40,824 nucleotides of DNA from a virus. The notes beneath the pieces are model-generated. The model searched no databases, was not told the origin of the DNA, and worked only from the letters and a program-made list of their open reading frames with translations. The stretch covers positions 1 through 40,824 of IMG/VR virus record IMGVR_UViG_3300050821_003341; one strand, given 5' to 3'. Within the stretch, counting starts at the first letter, position 1. Every line of letters begins with the position of its first letter. Shown here one piece after another: positions 24,464-31,919 of this stretch. Made by a program: the position numbers and the translations under genes.

Positions 24464-24760
24464 TTAACGTCTTGGATAGACTATTTTTTTGGTTGTGTAG
24501 GTCTGAGTGATGAGCGTCGGATTGCCGGCGTTGTCCGTTGTGATGACTAAAGTAAGCTCGGGGGTCTTTTGTGACGTGACAACTTCGACGCACGTGATCA
24601 GATCAGTCATGAATGTATCGCGGTTGGTTTTGATATGTCGCATGACTTCTTGCTTGAGGCCGCTTGGACGTTCGTAATAGGAATCAGTCTGAATCTCAAC
24701 CGTGCCGTCCGGTAGTGAAGTGTAGGTAGTCACTTTGGCATGCTTGATGTCGTCGGTCAT
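24464..24760 (-). CDS. Hypothetical late protein (98 residues)
   Basis: A beta-strand-rich small protein (KVTTYTSLPDGTVEIQTDSYYE, then LTLVITTDNAGNPTLITQTY) with a basic end. ATGA overlap with the upstream 107-residue gene. It is one of three similar-sized coupled genes between terminase and portal; these may be head completion or packaging factors. Not recognised. Confidence 0.55.
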   Translation of the reverse strand: MTDDIKHAKVTTYTSLPDGTVEIQTDSYYERPSGLKQEVMRHIKTNRDTFMTDLITCVEVVTSQKTPELTLVITTDNAGNPTLITQTYTTKKIVYPRR

Positions 24761-25080
24761 AACTCCTGAACCTCAATCTCCATGACGTTATGATTGGTCA
24801 TATACATCTCGACTGGGCCGAACAGATCACTCTTGCGAAAGAAACGCTTTTGATCGTCGTATTGCTCGGGTGTTAGGATGAGGACGTTTGGTAGTTGTTG
24901 GATGAGGACAGACTGGCTATAACCAACTTCATCTTGGATTGCTTTAGCTAAGGTATCGCCGCGTTGCGTGAGCGAGCGCACATCAAGTTCCTTGCGGCCG
25001 GAGAACTGGCCGGCAAACGGTATCTTCGGTTGTAGGTTGGGCTCGTCGTTGCCTGATAGGTGAGTAATTATTTTGTTCAT
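24757..25080 (-). CDS. Hypothetical late protein (107 residues)
   Basis: Mixed alpha/beta, with a SGRKELDVRSLTQRGDTLAKAIQDEVGYSQ helix and a QLPNVLILTPEQYDDQ strand-helix; no Cys pairs or TM segment. Coupled by ATGA overlaps to the neighbours on both sides. Not recognised. Confidence 0.55.
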   Translation of the reverse strand: MNKIITHLSGNDEPNLQPKIPFAGQFSGRKELDVRSLTQRGDTLAKAIQDEVGYSQSVLIQQLPNVLILTPEQYDDQKRFFRKSDLFGPVEMYMTNHNVMEIEVQEL

Positions 25081-25373
25081 GCTGGCTCCTCGTAATGATC
25101 TAGTCTGTTTAGTTCGATGATGGGTACTAGGACGCGGCTGACTGGTCTGCCGTCTTTGAAGTAGATCGGGATACCATCGATAAGTTCTTTGGAATAACCG
25201 AGCGGTACCTTACCAGTGGGCCAGTTTTTATAGGCATTCGGCGGTTCGACCTGATAAACCTTGGGTCTGCCTCGATGTTTGGCAGCGAAAAGCTGAATGT
25301 CATAAGGCAGGCGCATCTTCTCGTTGAGGATGGGTGAGATGAAAACGCGCGGATCTTTTGTCGGTTCAGACAT
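25077..25373 (-). CDS. Hypothetical late protein (98 residues)
   Basis: 98 residues with PKVYQVEPPNAYKNWPTGKVPLGYSKE and a strand-rich end (IPIYFKDGRPVSRVLVPIIEL). The start codon overlaps the terminase stop by 8 bases, so its expression follows TerL. Not recognised. Confidence 0.55.
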   Translation of the reverse strand: MSEPTKDPRVFISPILNEKMRLPYDIQLFAAKHRGRPKVYQVEPPNAYKNWPTGKVPLGYSKELIDGIPIYFKDGRPVSRVLVPIIELNRLDHYEEPA

Positions 25374-26847
25374 GGAAGTTACTCCGTTTCGGACGATCCC
25401 TTGGAGTCATTTGAGCCGGTGTATGTGCGATGTGTGTCTGGTACGCCAGTGAGTCACTCGCATCGTCGTTCGTTGCTTTGGGGAAGAGTGCCAGTTCTTC
25501 TTCGAGGTCAGTACATTGGTTGATTCCACCTTGACTGAGGTGGAAGATCGTACCTGCCGCATAACGCGGTACCAACGCTTCGATCCTCAGTTCTTTTTGA
25601 ACGCCACCATGCTTGACCAGGTCGACCGACGGATAGACTCCGCGCTTACGTTGCTCCTCATGAATCGAGACCATCAGGCCTTGGGTGAACTGGTTGTCTT
25701 CCAGGGCAATCTTATGTAAGTGATACCGCTGCCAATTAGTGAAGAGCAGATCGATCAAGTCTTTGGCGCTGAGTTTCTGACGGTAGGTAATGATGTTCCA
25801 GTTGCCTTCTTTGTCGACGAAGTTGATAGTGATGCCGATGTAGTCATTACCGAGTTTGATGTCATCTTTGCCACGTGGGTCGATGGTCATGACGTTGTAG
25901 GTTGCCCAGGTCGAAACCTCTTCGTAGGTGCGATACCGGAACCACTCTGATTTGAACTTACGGTTTTCCTCATCGACTGGGTACTGCTGATACAGCGCCG
26001 AAAACTCATACGGCCCAACGGCGGTCTTGATCGTCCTCAGTCTGTCGATCGGGAACTTGTTAGGCCACAGCGCATCACCTTCCTTGCGGTACTTGTCATC
26101 TTTGGTGGCAATCGCTTTGAACTTAATAATCTCCCACTTGTCGTATGGTTCACCGTTCTTCTTGGCATCTTCGGCATCTTTGAGAACGCGGCCGGCCAAA
26201 TCGTCGTCATGCCAACGGGTCAGGATGAAGATGATCATCGAGTTACCCTCTTGGCGTGTGTAGAAAGTGGACTGGAACCACTTGTGGCGAGAATCGCGGA
26301 TGACGGGACTGTCGGCTTCTTCCCGGTTCTTAAACGGGTCGTCGACGATACCTATCTTGAAACCACGACCGGTCAAAGCACCACCAACACCAACGGCTGA
26401 GTAGCCACCCTTTTTGTTCGTCATCCATCTGCCCTTGGCCTTCGCATCAGCACGGAGACGAGTGTTGAACATCAATGCGTAGCGATCTGACTGCATGATG
26501 TCTCGGGTTGATTGGCCGAAGTCAGTGGCCAGCGTGTCGGAGTAGGAAGACACCATAATCGGGGTCGTTGGATCTTTGCCCAGTACCCAGGAGGGAAACT
26601 TCTGCGTGGCCTGGTCGGACTTGCCGTGACGCGGTGGCATGAAGATCATGAGTCGTACGCTCTCACCTCGTTGCAGCCGCTTGTATCCGTCCTCAAGCCT
26701 CTGCGCGATGACCTTGTGAAACCACTCCAATTTGTAGTTGGGATCAATAGCAATGCAGTACTCAGCGAATGAGCCCTGCTGCGCGATTTCCCTAAGAATC
26801 AGCGCGGCTTGCTCGTGCTCGGATAAGTTGTTCAGCTTGTTCGCCAC
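25366..26847 (-). CDS. terL: Terminase large subunit (DNA-packaging motor and nuclease)
   Basis: 493 residues from the GTG at 26847. This start has GAGGAG 7 bases upstream; a TTG at 26865 would add 6 residues. Domains: packaging ATPase with Walker A PPRHGKS (71-77) and a coupling-type LTRWHDDDL segment, then a nuclease domain with MTIDPRGKDD (first Asp), a EDNQFTQG region and a final DASDSLAYQT (last Asp), the RNase H-like metal site. Family role: translocates DNA into the procapsid and cuts concatemers. The gene overlaps the small subunit. Confidence 0.9.
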   Translation of the reverse strand: MANKLNNLSEHEQAALILREIAQQGSFAEYCIAIDPNYKLEWFHKVIAQRLEDGYKRLQRGESVRLMIFMPPRHGKSDQATQKFPSWVLGKDPTTPIMVSSYSDTLATDFGQSTRDIMQSDRYALMFNTRLRADAKAKGRWMTNKKGGYSAVGVGGALTGRGFKIGIVDDPFKNREEADSPVIRDSRHKWFQSTFYTRQEGNSMIIFILTRWHDDDLAGRVLKDAEDAKKNGEPYDKWEIIKFKAIATKDDKYRKEGDALWPNKFPIDRLRTIKTAVGPYEFSALYQQYPVDEENRKFKSEWFRYRTYEEVSTWATYNVMTIDPRGKDDIKLGNDYIGITINFVDKEGNWNIITYRQKLSAKDLIDLLFTNWQRYHLHKIALEDNQFTQGLMVSIHEEQRKRGVYPSVDLVKHGGVQKELRIEALVPRYAAGTIFHLSQGGINQCTDLEEELALFPKATNDDASDSLAYQTHIAHTPAQMTPRDRPKRSNFHV

Positions 26848-27352
26848 TGATTTGAATCTCCTCAATGCTTCCAGTTAGTTCAGTTTCGATCTTGTCGCGC
26901 CAGATATGACTCCTACGGTTCTTAAGCCAGAATTGGGCAGCTCGCGCATCTGGTGGTTCAACCTTGAGTGTCGGGATAACTTCCACGTGTTCAATCTCGC
27001 TGACTCGCTTGCCGTTTTCGTACTGCACCTCTTTAACCTTGATCGCTTGCTGTTCGATGTACTCAAAACCGGTGGCACGTTTGTTGAGACTGGCGGCGAT
27101 TTCCATGTCAGCGATTTCTTTACCGTCCCTTATGGACTGTAAAAATTCAGGAACGTTGGTCTTCCAGTTGTTGATCGTCTTCTCGACAACACCGAAGAAC
27201 GCAGCCATTTCCTTATCTGTTGCGCCGAGTAGGCAAAGCTTGCGAGCTTGTTCGGCATACTCATCTTTATAGTCTGTCGGGCGCCCTGGACCTTTTGGAG
27301 GCTCTGGCTTGGGCTCGGGAACCCTCAGAACATCGATACTTTTTTTGGCCAT
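26792..27352 (-). CDS. terS: Terminase small subunit (DNA recognition)
   Basis: 186 residues. A helix-turn-helix is recognisable at about 38-75: ARKLCLLGATDKEMAAFFGVVEKTINNWKTNVPEFLQSIRDGK, the classic small-terminase pattern. The remainder is helical (oligomerisation) with an unusual VKEVQYENGKRVSEIEHVEVIPTLKVEPPD segment. It binds packaging sites and recruits TerL. It overlaps TerL by 56 bases. Confidence 0.8.
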   Translation of the reverse strand: MAKKSIDVLRVPEPKPEPPKGPGRPTDYKDEYAEQARKLCLLGATDKEMAAFFGVVEKTINNWKTNVPEFLQSIRDGKEIADMEIAASLNKRATGFEYIEQQAIKVKEVQYENGKRVSEIEHVEVIPTLKVEPPDARAAQFWLKNRRSHIWRDKIETELTGSIEEIQISGEQAEQLIRARASRADS

Positions 27353-27354
27353 GA

Positions 27355-27654
27355 TTAGTCCTCCGTTCGTTGATTCAATAACTCGTGCTGCAGTGGATAG
27401 TCTTTGAGATGCTGACGACGCAGTCGTTTATGGAGATCAATCGTGCTGTGCTTGTGGCAGGTTTTATAGTGTGTGCCCTGGACCTCGAGATGGGCGTAGC
27501 GCAGGCATTCAGCGCACTTATGATGCCGGTACCAAATAAACCCAGCGGCAAGTAACGGTAGATCACCAAAGAAGCCAGACCAAAATAAATACTGTGGGCC
27601 GCTTGGATCGCTCAGACCAGTTGCAACGTATAACCAGTGAAGAATCTCGCCCAT
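27355..27654 (-). CDS. Membrane protein with zinc-binding tail, actinophage-like
   Basis: 99 residues. A hydrophobic region (GPQYLFWSGFFGDLPLLAAGFIWY, about 19-42) makes one or two TM segments, then a Cys/His module: Cys47-x2-Cys50 and Cys66-x2-His69. I associate this plan (YVATGLSDPSGP then FWSGF, then CxxC...CxxH) with actinobacteriophage proteins, which adds weight to an actinobacterial or epibiont setting. It is the first gene of the late operon after the 27733 promoter region. Function unknown. Confidence 0.6.
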   Translation of the reverse strand: MGEILHWLYVATGLSDPSGPQYLFWSGFFGDLPLLAAGFIWYRHHKCAECLRYAHLEVQGTHYKTCHKHSTIDLHKRLRRQHLKDYPLQHELLNQRTED

Positions 27655-27725
27655 ATGTCTTTCTAGTGTAGCAACCGGCGTTAAAAGAAAGCACCTATGT
27701 TGTCTATTCCGCTACGCTATAGTCT

Positions 27726-27759
27726 TGTTTATATTACTAATACGAGCTATATTAGTAAT
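27726..27759 (+). promoter_or_regulatory. Promoter with 27-bp operator, site 1
   Basis: An inverted repeat ATTACTAAT-N9-ATTAGTAAT (27733-27759, arms perfect) overlaps a plus-strand promoter TTGTTT-N17-TATATT, with the -10 inside the right arm. It stands between the start of the late operon (leftward) and the two small plus-strand genes. The same 27-bp pattern occurs at 29649-29675 and 32601-32627. Confidence 0.7.
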
Positions 27760-27794
27760 GTAAACGTTAATAGCGAAAGGATCTTAAAAAAGCT

Positions 27795-27944
27795 ATGACC
27801 ATTACCTACACAACCATCAAGTATCAAGTACGGCGCGTCTTTGACGACAAACTGCTCGGGACTTTTCCTGACATGGAAGACGCCATCGCCTACGTCAATG
27901 AGTTGGTCGAACAACATATAAACGCAGAGGTCTACGAGGTCTAG
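27795..27944 (+). CDS. 49-residue hypothetical protein
   Basis: MTITYTTIKYQVRRVFDDKLLGTFPDMEDAIAYVNELVEQ followed by a short acidic end: an alpha/beta pattern of about 40 residues. AAAGGA lies upstream of the ATG. Transcribed from promoter site 1 in the opposite direction to the late operon. The position just after a repressor-like operator resembles an early or regulatory gene; no helix-turn-helix is visible. Confidence 0.6.
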   Translation: MTITYTTIKYQVRRVFDDKLLGTFPDMEDAIAYVNELVEQHINAEVYEV

Positions 27945-27946
27945 GT

Positions 27947-28072
27947 ATGACGCCAGACTTCATTTACCTTAGCGGCATAACTGCTGCGCTGCTATCTTGG
28001 CTCGTCGTTGATTGTATGAGAAAATCAGACCGAGAGCGTAAAACGAGCCGAAGTCTTTACGTGGAGCGTTGA
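27947..28072 (+). CDS. 41-residue membrane peptide
   Basis: MTPDFIYLSGITAALLSWLVVDCMRKSD and a basic tail: one TM helix (about 8-24). Starts 2 bases after the preceding stop, so the two form a tiny operon ending at the terminator 28164-28190. A topology seen in phage superinfection-exclusion or lysis-control peptides, but not specific. Confidence 0.5.
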   Translation: MTPDFIYLSGITAALLSWLVVDCMRKSDRERKTSRSLYVER

Positions 28073-28159
28073 CAGAGTCTTTAGATGAGGGACCTGGGTA
28101 TTAAAACCGTTCAGCGGGGGTCTTAAAACTGCCCGATCCAGATTGAGAGATTTATGGAT

Positions 28160-28330
28160 TTATAAAACCGCCTTATGATGAGGCGGTTTTATTGGTTGTC
28201 GTTTCTCGATCTCTTCCTGGACTATTAGGTCAGCCTTAATCCTTAACGCGACTATCTCGCCCCAGGTCTGAGGGTCTAGCTCTTTCCAGAGTTTGATTTC
28301 AATTTGCTTTTTGAGTTGCGCTGTGGTCAT
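28160..28330 (-). CDS. 56-residue hypothetical protein
   Basis: MTTAQLKKQIEIKLWKELDPQTWGEIVALRIKADLIVQEEIEKRQ then a short tail. Helical. ATGA overlap with the upstream gene. Its last codons run through the terminator hairpin at 28164-28190, so the end of this coding sequence is also the transcript end. Confidence 0.6.
   Translation of the reverse strand: MTTAQLKKQIEIKLWKELDPQTWGEIVALRIKADLIVQEEIEKRQPIKPPHHKAVL
28164..28190. terminator. Bidirectional terminator
   Basis: AAAACCGCC and GGCGGTTTT arms (9 bp, 9-base loop). It has A/T runs on both sides, so it can stop the rightward small genes and the leftward early operon. Confidence 0.75.
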
Positions 28331-28602
28331 GATTTTTCTCCTGTTAGGCCAGCACGTTGCCGTATCTGTTTCTTAGCCGTGTTATAACCCTCGATGTAAT
28401 CAATAGCTGACTGCAAGCCAGTGGTTGATGGTGGCATAGTATCGCCGATGATTCGGTCAATCTCTTTAAGGATGGCGGCTTCTAAGTTATTAAATGCTTC
28501 AATGCCACCCTCACGACCACGAACTACAGATTTACCAATAAGCTCACCCTCGAACTCTTTTAGCACCTTTTTCAGCCAGTCTTTGTCTGTGGGAGTTGTC
28601 AT
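28327..28602 (-). CDS. Hypothetical early protein (91 residues)
   Basis: Helical and charged, with LKKVLKEFEGELIGKSVVRGREGGIEAFNNLEAAILKEIDRIIG and a Tyr-rich C-terminus. Coupled by ATGA overlaps to the genes on both sides. Not recognised. Confidence 0.6.
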   Translation of the reverse strand: MTTPTDKDWLKKVLKEFEGELIGKSVVRGREGGIEAFNNLEAAILKEIDRIIGDTMPPSTTGLQSAIDYIEGYNTAKKQIRQRAGLTGEKS

Positions 28603-28850
28603 AACAACGCCTCCTGCTGCGTCTCACTATGTGCGATCAACCAGGCGTAGGCCGCGTCATGTGCCGGCTTCTTTAACTCTCGCTTGAATAGCTGGTTGTT
28701 TAAGATCGTGACCTTCATCTGGTGAGCCGCAGTGGCTTCCGCGTTGGCTATGGCGATGTCGATAGGGCTGACTGTGTTGCAGCCACGACGGATGCACCGG
28801 AGCTTGTCTGGTTCTGAGTGAACACGCCAGTCGTGAGTGTGGTCGGTCAT
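28599..28850 (-). CDS. Small protein with C-x4-C finger half (83 residues)
   Basis: An N-terminal HTHDW..H and CIRRGC (Cys19, Cys24) give four possible zinc ligands (two His, two Cys), followed by a helical AIANAEATAAHQMKVTILNNQLFKRELKK segment. Coupled by ATGA overlaps to both neighbours in the early chain. Not recognised by name. Confidence 0.55.
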   Translation of the reverse strand: MTDHTHDWRVHSEPDKLRCIRRGCNTVSPIDIAIANAEATAAHQMKVTILNNQLFKRELKKPAHDAAYAWLIAHSETQQEALL

Positions 28851-29071
28851 ACTGTCGCCGTCACCTTACGTTCAATCGTCATATCTGGAAGTGCTCTGCG
28901 ATATTGAAGTTCATGAATGAAACATAAATCCACGTTTTCTTCGGTGAAGATTTTGTAGCTGCCATCACCATTTTCTCCATCCTGACGGCATACGAGCATG
29001 GTGTCGAGATGTTCCCTAGCCTCCCTCCGACAGTAAGCAATGTCGCACATTTTGACGGTTACAGTGCTCAC
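28847..29071 (-). CDS. Small C-x4-C / C-x2-H zinc-finger protein (74 residues)
   Basis: Cys9-x4-Cys14 (CDIAYC) and Cys50-x2-His53 (CFIH) with an extra Cys28. The spacing pairs with the same C4C...CxxH plan seen in the 91-residue protein at 31018-31293 and the 71-residue protein at 38086-38301. In phage early regions such fingers usually bind DNA or RNA polymerase; the role here is unknown. Coupled by ATGA overlaps. Confidence 0.55.
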   Translation of the reverse strand: MSTVTVKMCDIAYCRREAREHLDTMLVCRQDGENGDGSYKIFTEENVDLCFIHELQYRRALPDMTIERKVTATV

Positions 29072-29331
29072 TTCTTCTCCTCTATAGCCGCCAGGCGCTT
29101 ACGATCCATGTATGCCTGTTGATGTAGCGCCGCCATCGCTTCTCGCTCGTGAATTAGCTTGATTATCCGTTGACGGACAGCTTTGGCCAGTTTCTCACCT
29201 ACGAGGCCGAGGTCTTGGAGATCATGGTCGAGCGCCTCGTCGGAATCTATACGCGCCGGTCGGGATTTTAAGTATGGACAGTAGTCGATAGTGTGCGCTG
29301 GTGAGTGGCAGTTATCGCAATGGACCTTCAT
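29068..29331 (-). CDS. Zinc-knuckle-like protein (87 residues)
   Basis: Opens MKVHCDNCHSPAHTIDYCPYLK: Cys5-x2-Cys8-x4-His-x4-Cys, the CCHC zinc-knuckle pattern of nucleic acid-binding proteins. The rest is a charged helix (LVGEKLAKAVRQRIIKLIHEREAMAALHQQ). Coupled by ATGA to both neighbours. Probably binds single-stranded nucleic acid (inference). Confidence 0.55.
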   Translation of the reverse strand: MKVHCDNCHSPAHTIDYCPYLKSRPARIDSDEALDHDLQDLGLVGEKLAKAVRQRIIKLIHEREAMAALHQQAYMDRKRLAAIEEKK

Positions 29332-29483
29332 TCGGCTAGTCCCCTCTCAATACCGAGACGACCCAGCATCCGTAGGGCATTTTGACGCATACGATCAGCT
29401 ATTTCTAGTTGTTCTTCCCAGTGCTGCTCTTGTTCAATAGTCAGGTGCTTTGGGGTTGGGAGATAGATGATTTCTGCGCTCAT
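29328..29483 (-). CDS. 51-residue hypothetical protein
   Basis: MSAEIIYLPTPKHLTIEQEQHWEEQLEIADRMRQNALRMLGRLGIERGLAE: a short N-terminal strand then one amphipathic helix. ATGA overlaps on both sides (29329-29331 and 29480-29483) support it as a real gene. Confidence 0.6.
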   Translation of the reverse strand: MSAEIIYLPTPKHLTIEQEQHWEEQLEIADRMRQNALRMLGRLGIERGLAE

Positions 29484-29644
29484 GCCAGCTTCTCCGCTTT
29501 CCGCGCAAGGTAAGCAGCGTTTTTGTGTGAATCGGAGCAGTACATGTGACGCTTACCGCCATTGTACGAAAAGTACTTCTTACATGGTTGGTAATAACAT
29601 TGAAGGTATAGGGGTGGTAGAGTTGGTTTCTTCGATAAGCTCAT
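29480..29644 (-). CDS. 54-residue zinc-finger-like protein, first of the early chain
   Basis: CYYQPCKKYFSYNGGKRHMYCSDSHKNAAYLARKA gives a C-x4-C...C-x2-H treble-clef-like finger, similar to FCS/MYM fingers. I start at 29644 because the 27-bp operator ends 5 bases upstream; the -10 TATATT then gives a leader of only about 3 bases, so the mRNA is near leaderless. A start at 29716 in the same frame would translate the operator and is less likely. It opens a coupled chain of seven genes down to 28160. Confidence 0.6.
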   Translation of the reverse strand: MSLSKKPTLPPLYLQCYYQPCKKYFSYNGGKRHMYCSDSHKNAAYLARKAEKLA

Positions 29645-29648
29645 ATCT

Positions 29649-29675
29649 ATTACTAATATAGGCTGTGTTAGTAAT
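29649..29675 (-). promoter_or_regulatory. Promoter with 27-bp operator, site 2
   Basis: ATTACTAAT-N9-GTTAGTAAT: 8 of 9 arm pairs hold. Read on the minus strand the TATATT -10 lies in the right arm as at site 1. It drives the early small-gene chain. The -35 region (TGGATT) is weak, so an activator may help. Confidence 0.65.
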
Positions 29676-29702
29676 TTAATCCATATATCGGGCGTTGTGG
29701 AA

Positions 29703-30581
29703 TTATCTACGGACATACTTGTCACTCGCTAACATTCCCGCCTCTTTGAGCACGGCTATCGCAGCAGCAGTATCGTCTTCAACTCTGCCGGCCTTAAGTA
29801 TCTTGTCGGTGCCGGTAAAGACACCGCGGATATGCTCATCGCTTGGCGTGTCATCGTGCAACCAGTTCTGGATATAGGCGCGGCTCTCAGATGGATCGAA
29901 GCGGTCATCTAGGTTGAGTTCGGTCATGACGAAGTGAGCCACGCCTTCGGCCTGAAACTCACGGATGCCTTGATGTGGACGATTGTCGTCATCAAAGCTC
30001 GTCATTGCAGTGTGGCCGAGGACGATATGCCCCAGCTCGTGCTTGTGCGTCTTCTCAGGCCACTTGGCAATCGGGTTGATCGCATACTCATGGCCGATGG
30101 AATAGCCCTGCATGTTTGAGTCGAAAGCACCGAACGGTATCCGGCTGACGCCGAGCGTCTGGTCGGCCTGCTCTTGGCTCCAATGTGGTAGCTCAGTCTT
30201 TGGTAACGGCTCGCCGGTTGTGTCTTCTATTGGAAAGATGGCACGGACCAACTTAAAGCGCGTGAACTGTAGTGGTTCGCCGGCTTCGTTGGTTTCATAC
30301 TTCGACTTGACGGTGATCGGGCGTAATACCCATCGAGCTTTGGCGCCCTTGACGACATGCCGGTCGACAGCCTCCCATCCTTTGTAGGTGGCCACGGGTT
30401 GAGGCATGATGCCCTGGTACATGAACAGCGCGCAGTTACCCATGCTGTATTGGGTCATGCGGCGGTAGGTGTCGGACATTGAGCCCTCGACGGTTAGCAG
30501 CGCTTCCATGAAGCCTGGATAGTCGAGTGTTGGTTCTGGTGGTCTGTTTGTTTTGGGCGGCTGGTTATACGCCCGCACCAT
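29703..30581 (-). CDS. ardC: ArdC-type antirestriction protein (ssDNA-binding plus metallopeptidase domain)
   Basis: 292 residues. The N-terminal half has the ArdC ssDNA-binding plan (YSMGNCALFMYQG, then TYKGWEAVDRHVVKGAKARWVLRPI). The C-terminal half has a metallopeptidase-like HELGH (181-185) with downstream EFQAEGVAHFV as the third-ligand region. Family role: protects incoming ssDNA from restriction during plasmid transfer; homologues occur in mobile elements, including actinobacterial ones. It starts in a 1-base overlap with the YopX-like gene. Whether it serves conjugation or phage infection cannot be told from sequence. Confidence 0.75.
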   Translation of the reverse strand: MVRAYNQPPKTNRPPEPTLDYPGFMEALLTVEGSMSDTYRRMTQYSMGNCALFMYQGIMPQPVATYKGWEAVDRHVVKGAKARWVLRPITVKSKYETNEAGEPLQFTRFKLVRAIFPIEDTTGEPLPKTELPHWSQEQADQTLGVSRIPFGAFDSNMQGYSIGHEYAINPIAKWPEKTHKHELGHIVLGHTAMTSFDDDNRPHQGIREFQAEGVAHFVMTELNLDDRFDPSESRAYIQNWLHDDTPSDEHIRGVFTGTDKILKAGRVEDDTAAAIAVLKEAGMLASDKYVRR

Positions 30582-31018
30582 TAGGCGGTACCCTCACCGC
30601 TTTTCAATAGCTCGGGATTCTGATGGACATTCCCGACGATCCGTAGCTTGGTATCCAGACCGAAGACCATGCTACGGCGATCTGGGTAGGCGAAGCTGTG
30701 GCCGCGATGATCCTTCATGCCAAAGCGGCCTTGGCTAAAGACGACAAGATTAGTCTTCATGCCCCGAGCAACGATGTCGTTCTCGTAGAACTCGCGCTTA
30801 TCCTGGTTGTACATGCCGGACGCCTGGTCGCGGTGCCAGTCATCACCTTCAAAGATGCCAGCCTCCCACTCCTTATCATCGAGTGAGAATTGCCAGACAC
30901 CGCCGTCTTTGGTGAGCATCAAACGCTCATAGCCGACGAGCTTGCCTGACTTTGGGTTAATGACGCGGAACTTGACGATCCGGCGTGTAGCGGTAACTGG
31001 AGGAGGAGTGATACGCAT
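30581..31018 (-). CDS. YopX-like phage protein
   Basis: 145 residues. The tail REFYENDIV, then a Gly-rich GRFGMKDHRGHSFAYP, and the ending RIVGNVHQNPELL are the pattern of YopX family phage proteins, which are common in early regions but of unknown role. Single-base overlaps with the genes on both sides place it in one operon with ardC. Confidence 0.65.
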   Translation of the reverse strand: MRITPPPVTATRRIVKFRVINPKSGKLVGYERLMLTKDGGVWQFSLDDKEWEAGIFEGDDWHRDQASGMYNQDKREFYENDIVARGMKTNLVVFSQGRFGMKDHRGHSFAYPDRRSMVFGLDTKLRIVGNVHQNPELLKSGEGTA

Positions 31019-31293
31019 TACTGAGCCTCCAGCGCGGCAACGATCTTGTCGATTGAACGCTGCATCGACCTGTAGTAAGAAAGTTTGCCGGTATCAGTTT
31101 GGCGCCAGCGCTTGCCACGAGCGGCGTTGTGTTCGTGGCAGATGTATTGCTTGCCGATAGTACCGTCTTTACGCTTCCAGCTGCCGATAGCAATGAGGTG
31201 CTCTGATTCGGTACAGCCCTGCTCAAAGCAGACAGGAATGTTATGACTTTTCTTGAAACGCTTGATAGCGTCGGTGGTGGTGTGGTGGTTCAT
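31018..31293 (-). CDS. C-x4-C / C-x2-H zinc-finger protein (91 residues)
   Basis: Cys22-x4-Cys27 (CFEQGC) and Cys52-x2-His55 (CHEH), with a strand-rich loop between (IAIGSWKRKDGTIGKQY). The basic C-terminal half (GKRWRQTDTGKLSYYRSMQRSI) may bind nucleic acid. It resembles small HNH-like or zinc-ribbon proteins, but HNH catalytic residues are not evident. First gene of the operon driven by the promoter at 31330. Confidence 0.55.
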   Translation of the reverse strand: MNHHTTTDAIKRFKKSHNIPVCFEQGCTESEHLIAIGSWKRKDGTIGKQYICHEHNAARGKRWRQTDTGKLSYYRSMQRSIDKIVAALEAQ

Positions 31294-31329
31294 ATAAGGA
31301 TTTACCCTGCTTAATGTTTTACCCCACTA

Positions 31330-31358
31330 TTATTAGCATAAGTTGTATTATATGTCAA
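31330..31358 (-). promoter_or_regulatory. Strong promoter of the ardC operon
   Basis: TTGACA (31353-31358) and TAATAA (31330-31335) with an ideal 17-base spacer on the minus strand, 36 bases upstream of the 91-residue gene. A degenerate version of the 27-bp operator may overlap it (about 17 of 27 bases agree with site 2), but this is not convincing alone. Confidence 0.6.
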
Positions 31359-31386
31359 TATTAAGATGTAGTATACCTCTATAAAT

Positions 31387-31417
31387 AAAGCCTCCCGATA
31401 TAGGACCGAGAGACTTT
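31387..31417 (-). terminator. Terminator after the repeat-bearing gene
   Basis: An 11-bp hairpin (AAAGTCTCTCG with CGGGAGGCTTT, two G-U pairs on the minus strand only), followed by TTTATTTATA on that strand. It should end transcription of the 31475-31849 gene. Confidence 0.65.
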
Positions 31418-31474
31418 GTAAGATGTTGTCACGCCGTGGGACGGCTAGGGGCGCTTGGATAACCCCTCCTTTGA

Positions 31475-31849
31475 TTATACGCTAATCTGGTCTGATTCAC
31501 CCATCGCGCGTTTCAGTAGCCAACCGAAAAGGTTCTTTGGTTTCTGACCCGATCGAGCCATCTTAGCAATAGCTTCATAACGGGATTCTCCTAGTGTTTT
31601 ATACGCTTTACAGTACCAGTCGGTAAGATCATCGTTTGGTTCGGTCTTCGCCAGGTCTCCGGCTATGTGTAACGCTCTTTCCTTGATAACCGAACTAGTT
31701 GAACTAGTTTTATTTAATTTCTTTCGACTAGTTAAACTAGTTGAACTAGTTTTATTTAATTTCTTTCGACTAGTTAAACTAGTTGAACTAGTTACCGTGT
31801 ACTCCTGTTCCAACAACTCTTTTCTCGAAATCATGTTGACAATCTCCAT
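31475..31849 (-). CDS. Putative replication initiation-type protein with internal repeats
   Basis: 124 residues from the ATG at 31849, which has a GAGG Shine-Dalgarno 7 bases upstream; ATG 31861 or TTG 31882 would extend it. The middle is a run of Ser/Thr/Lys repeats, with SLTSRKKLNKTSST occurring twice, coded by the 42-bp DNA repeats listed below. The end (DLTDWYCKAYKTLGESRYEAIAKMARSGQKPKNLFGWLLKRAMG) resembles the C-terminal helices of phage replication or DnaD-like proteins. Repeats inside a coding sequence beside DnaA-box-like DNA recall the lambda O arrangement, where the origin lies in the initiator gene. The identity is inference; the repeats are seen. Confidence 0.45.
   Translation of the reverse strand: MEIVNMISRKELLEQEYTVTSSTSLTSRKKLNKTSSTSLTSRKKLNKTSSTSSVIKERALHIAGDLAKTEPNDDLTDWYCKAYKTLGESRYEAIAKMARSGQKPKNLFGWLLKRAMGESDQISV
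31692..31793. repeat. Two perfect 42-bp direct repeats with ACTAGT palindromes (iteron-like)
   Basis: A 42-bp unit (31700-31741 and 31742-31783, identical) continues as a 10-base partial copy (31784-31793) and is preceded by another partial. Each unit holds three ACTAGT palindromes, giving eight in about 100 bases. The spacing is close to 10 or 8 bases in places, about one helical turn. Spacers are AT-rich. Confidence 0.85.
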
Positions 31850-31919
31850 CAATACCCTCATAATGCTAGGCGGGTAGTTCAAAGGGAATCTTTAAACTAA
31901 CGGCTCTACATCTGCTAGG

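Noticed and set aside
31329-31355. Fourth copy of the 27-bp operator
   Set aside because: Only about 17 of 27 bases agree with site 2 and the arms are not symmetrical.
31692-31793. Possible CRISPR array
   Set aside because: The 42-bp units are directly contiguous with no variable spacers and lie inside a gene.
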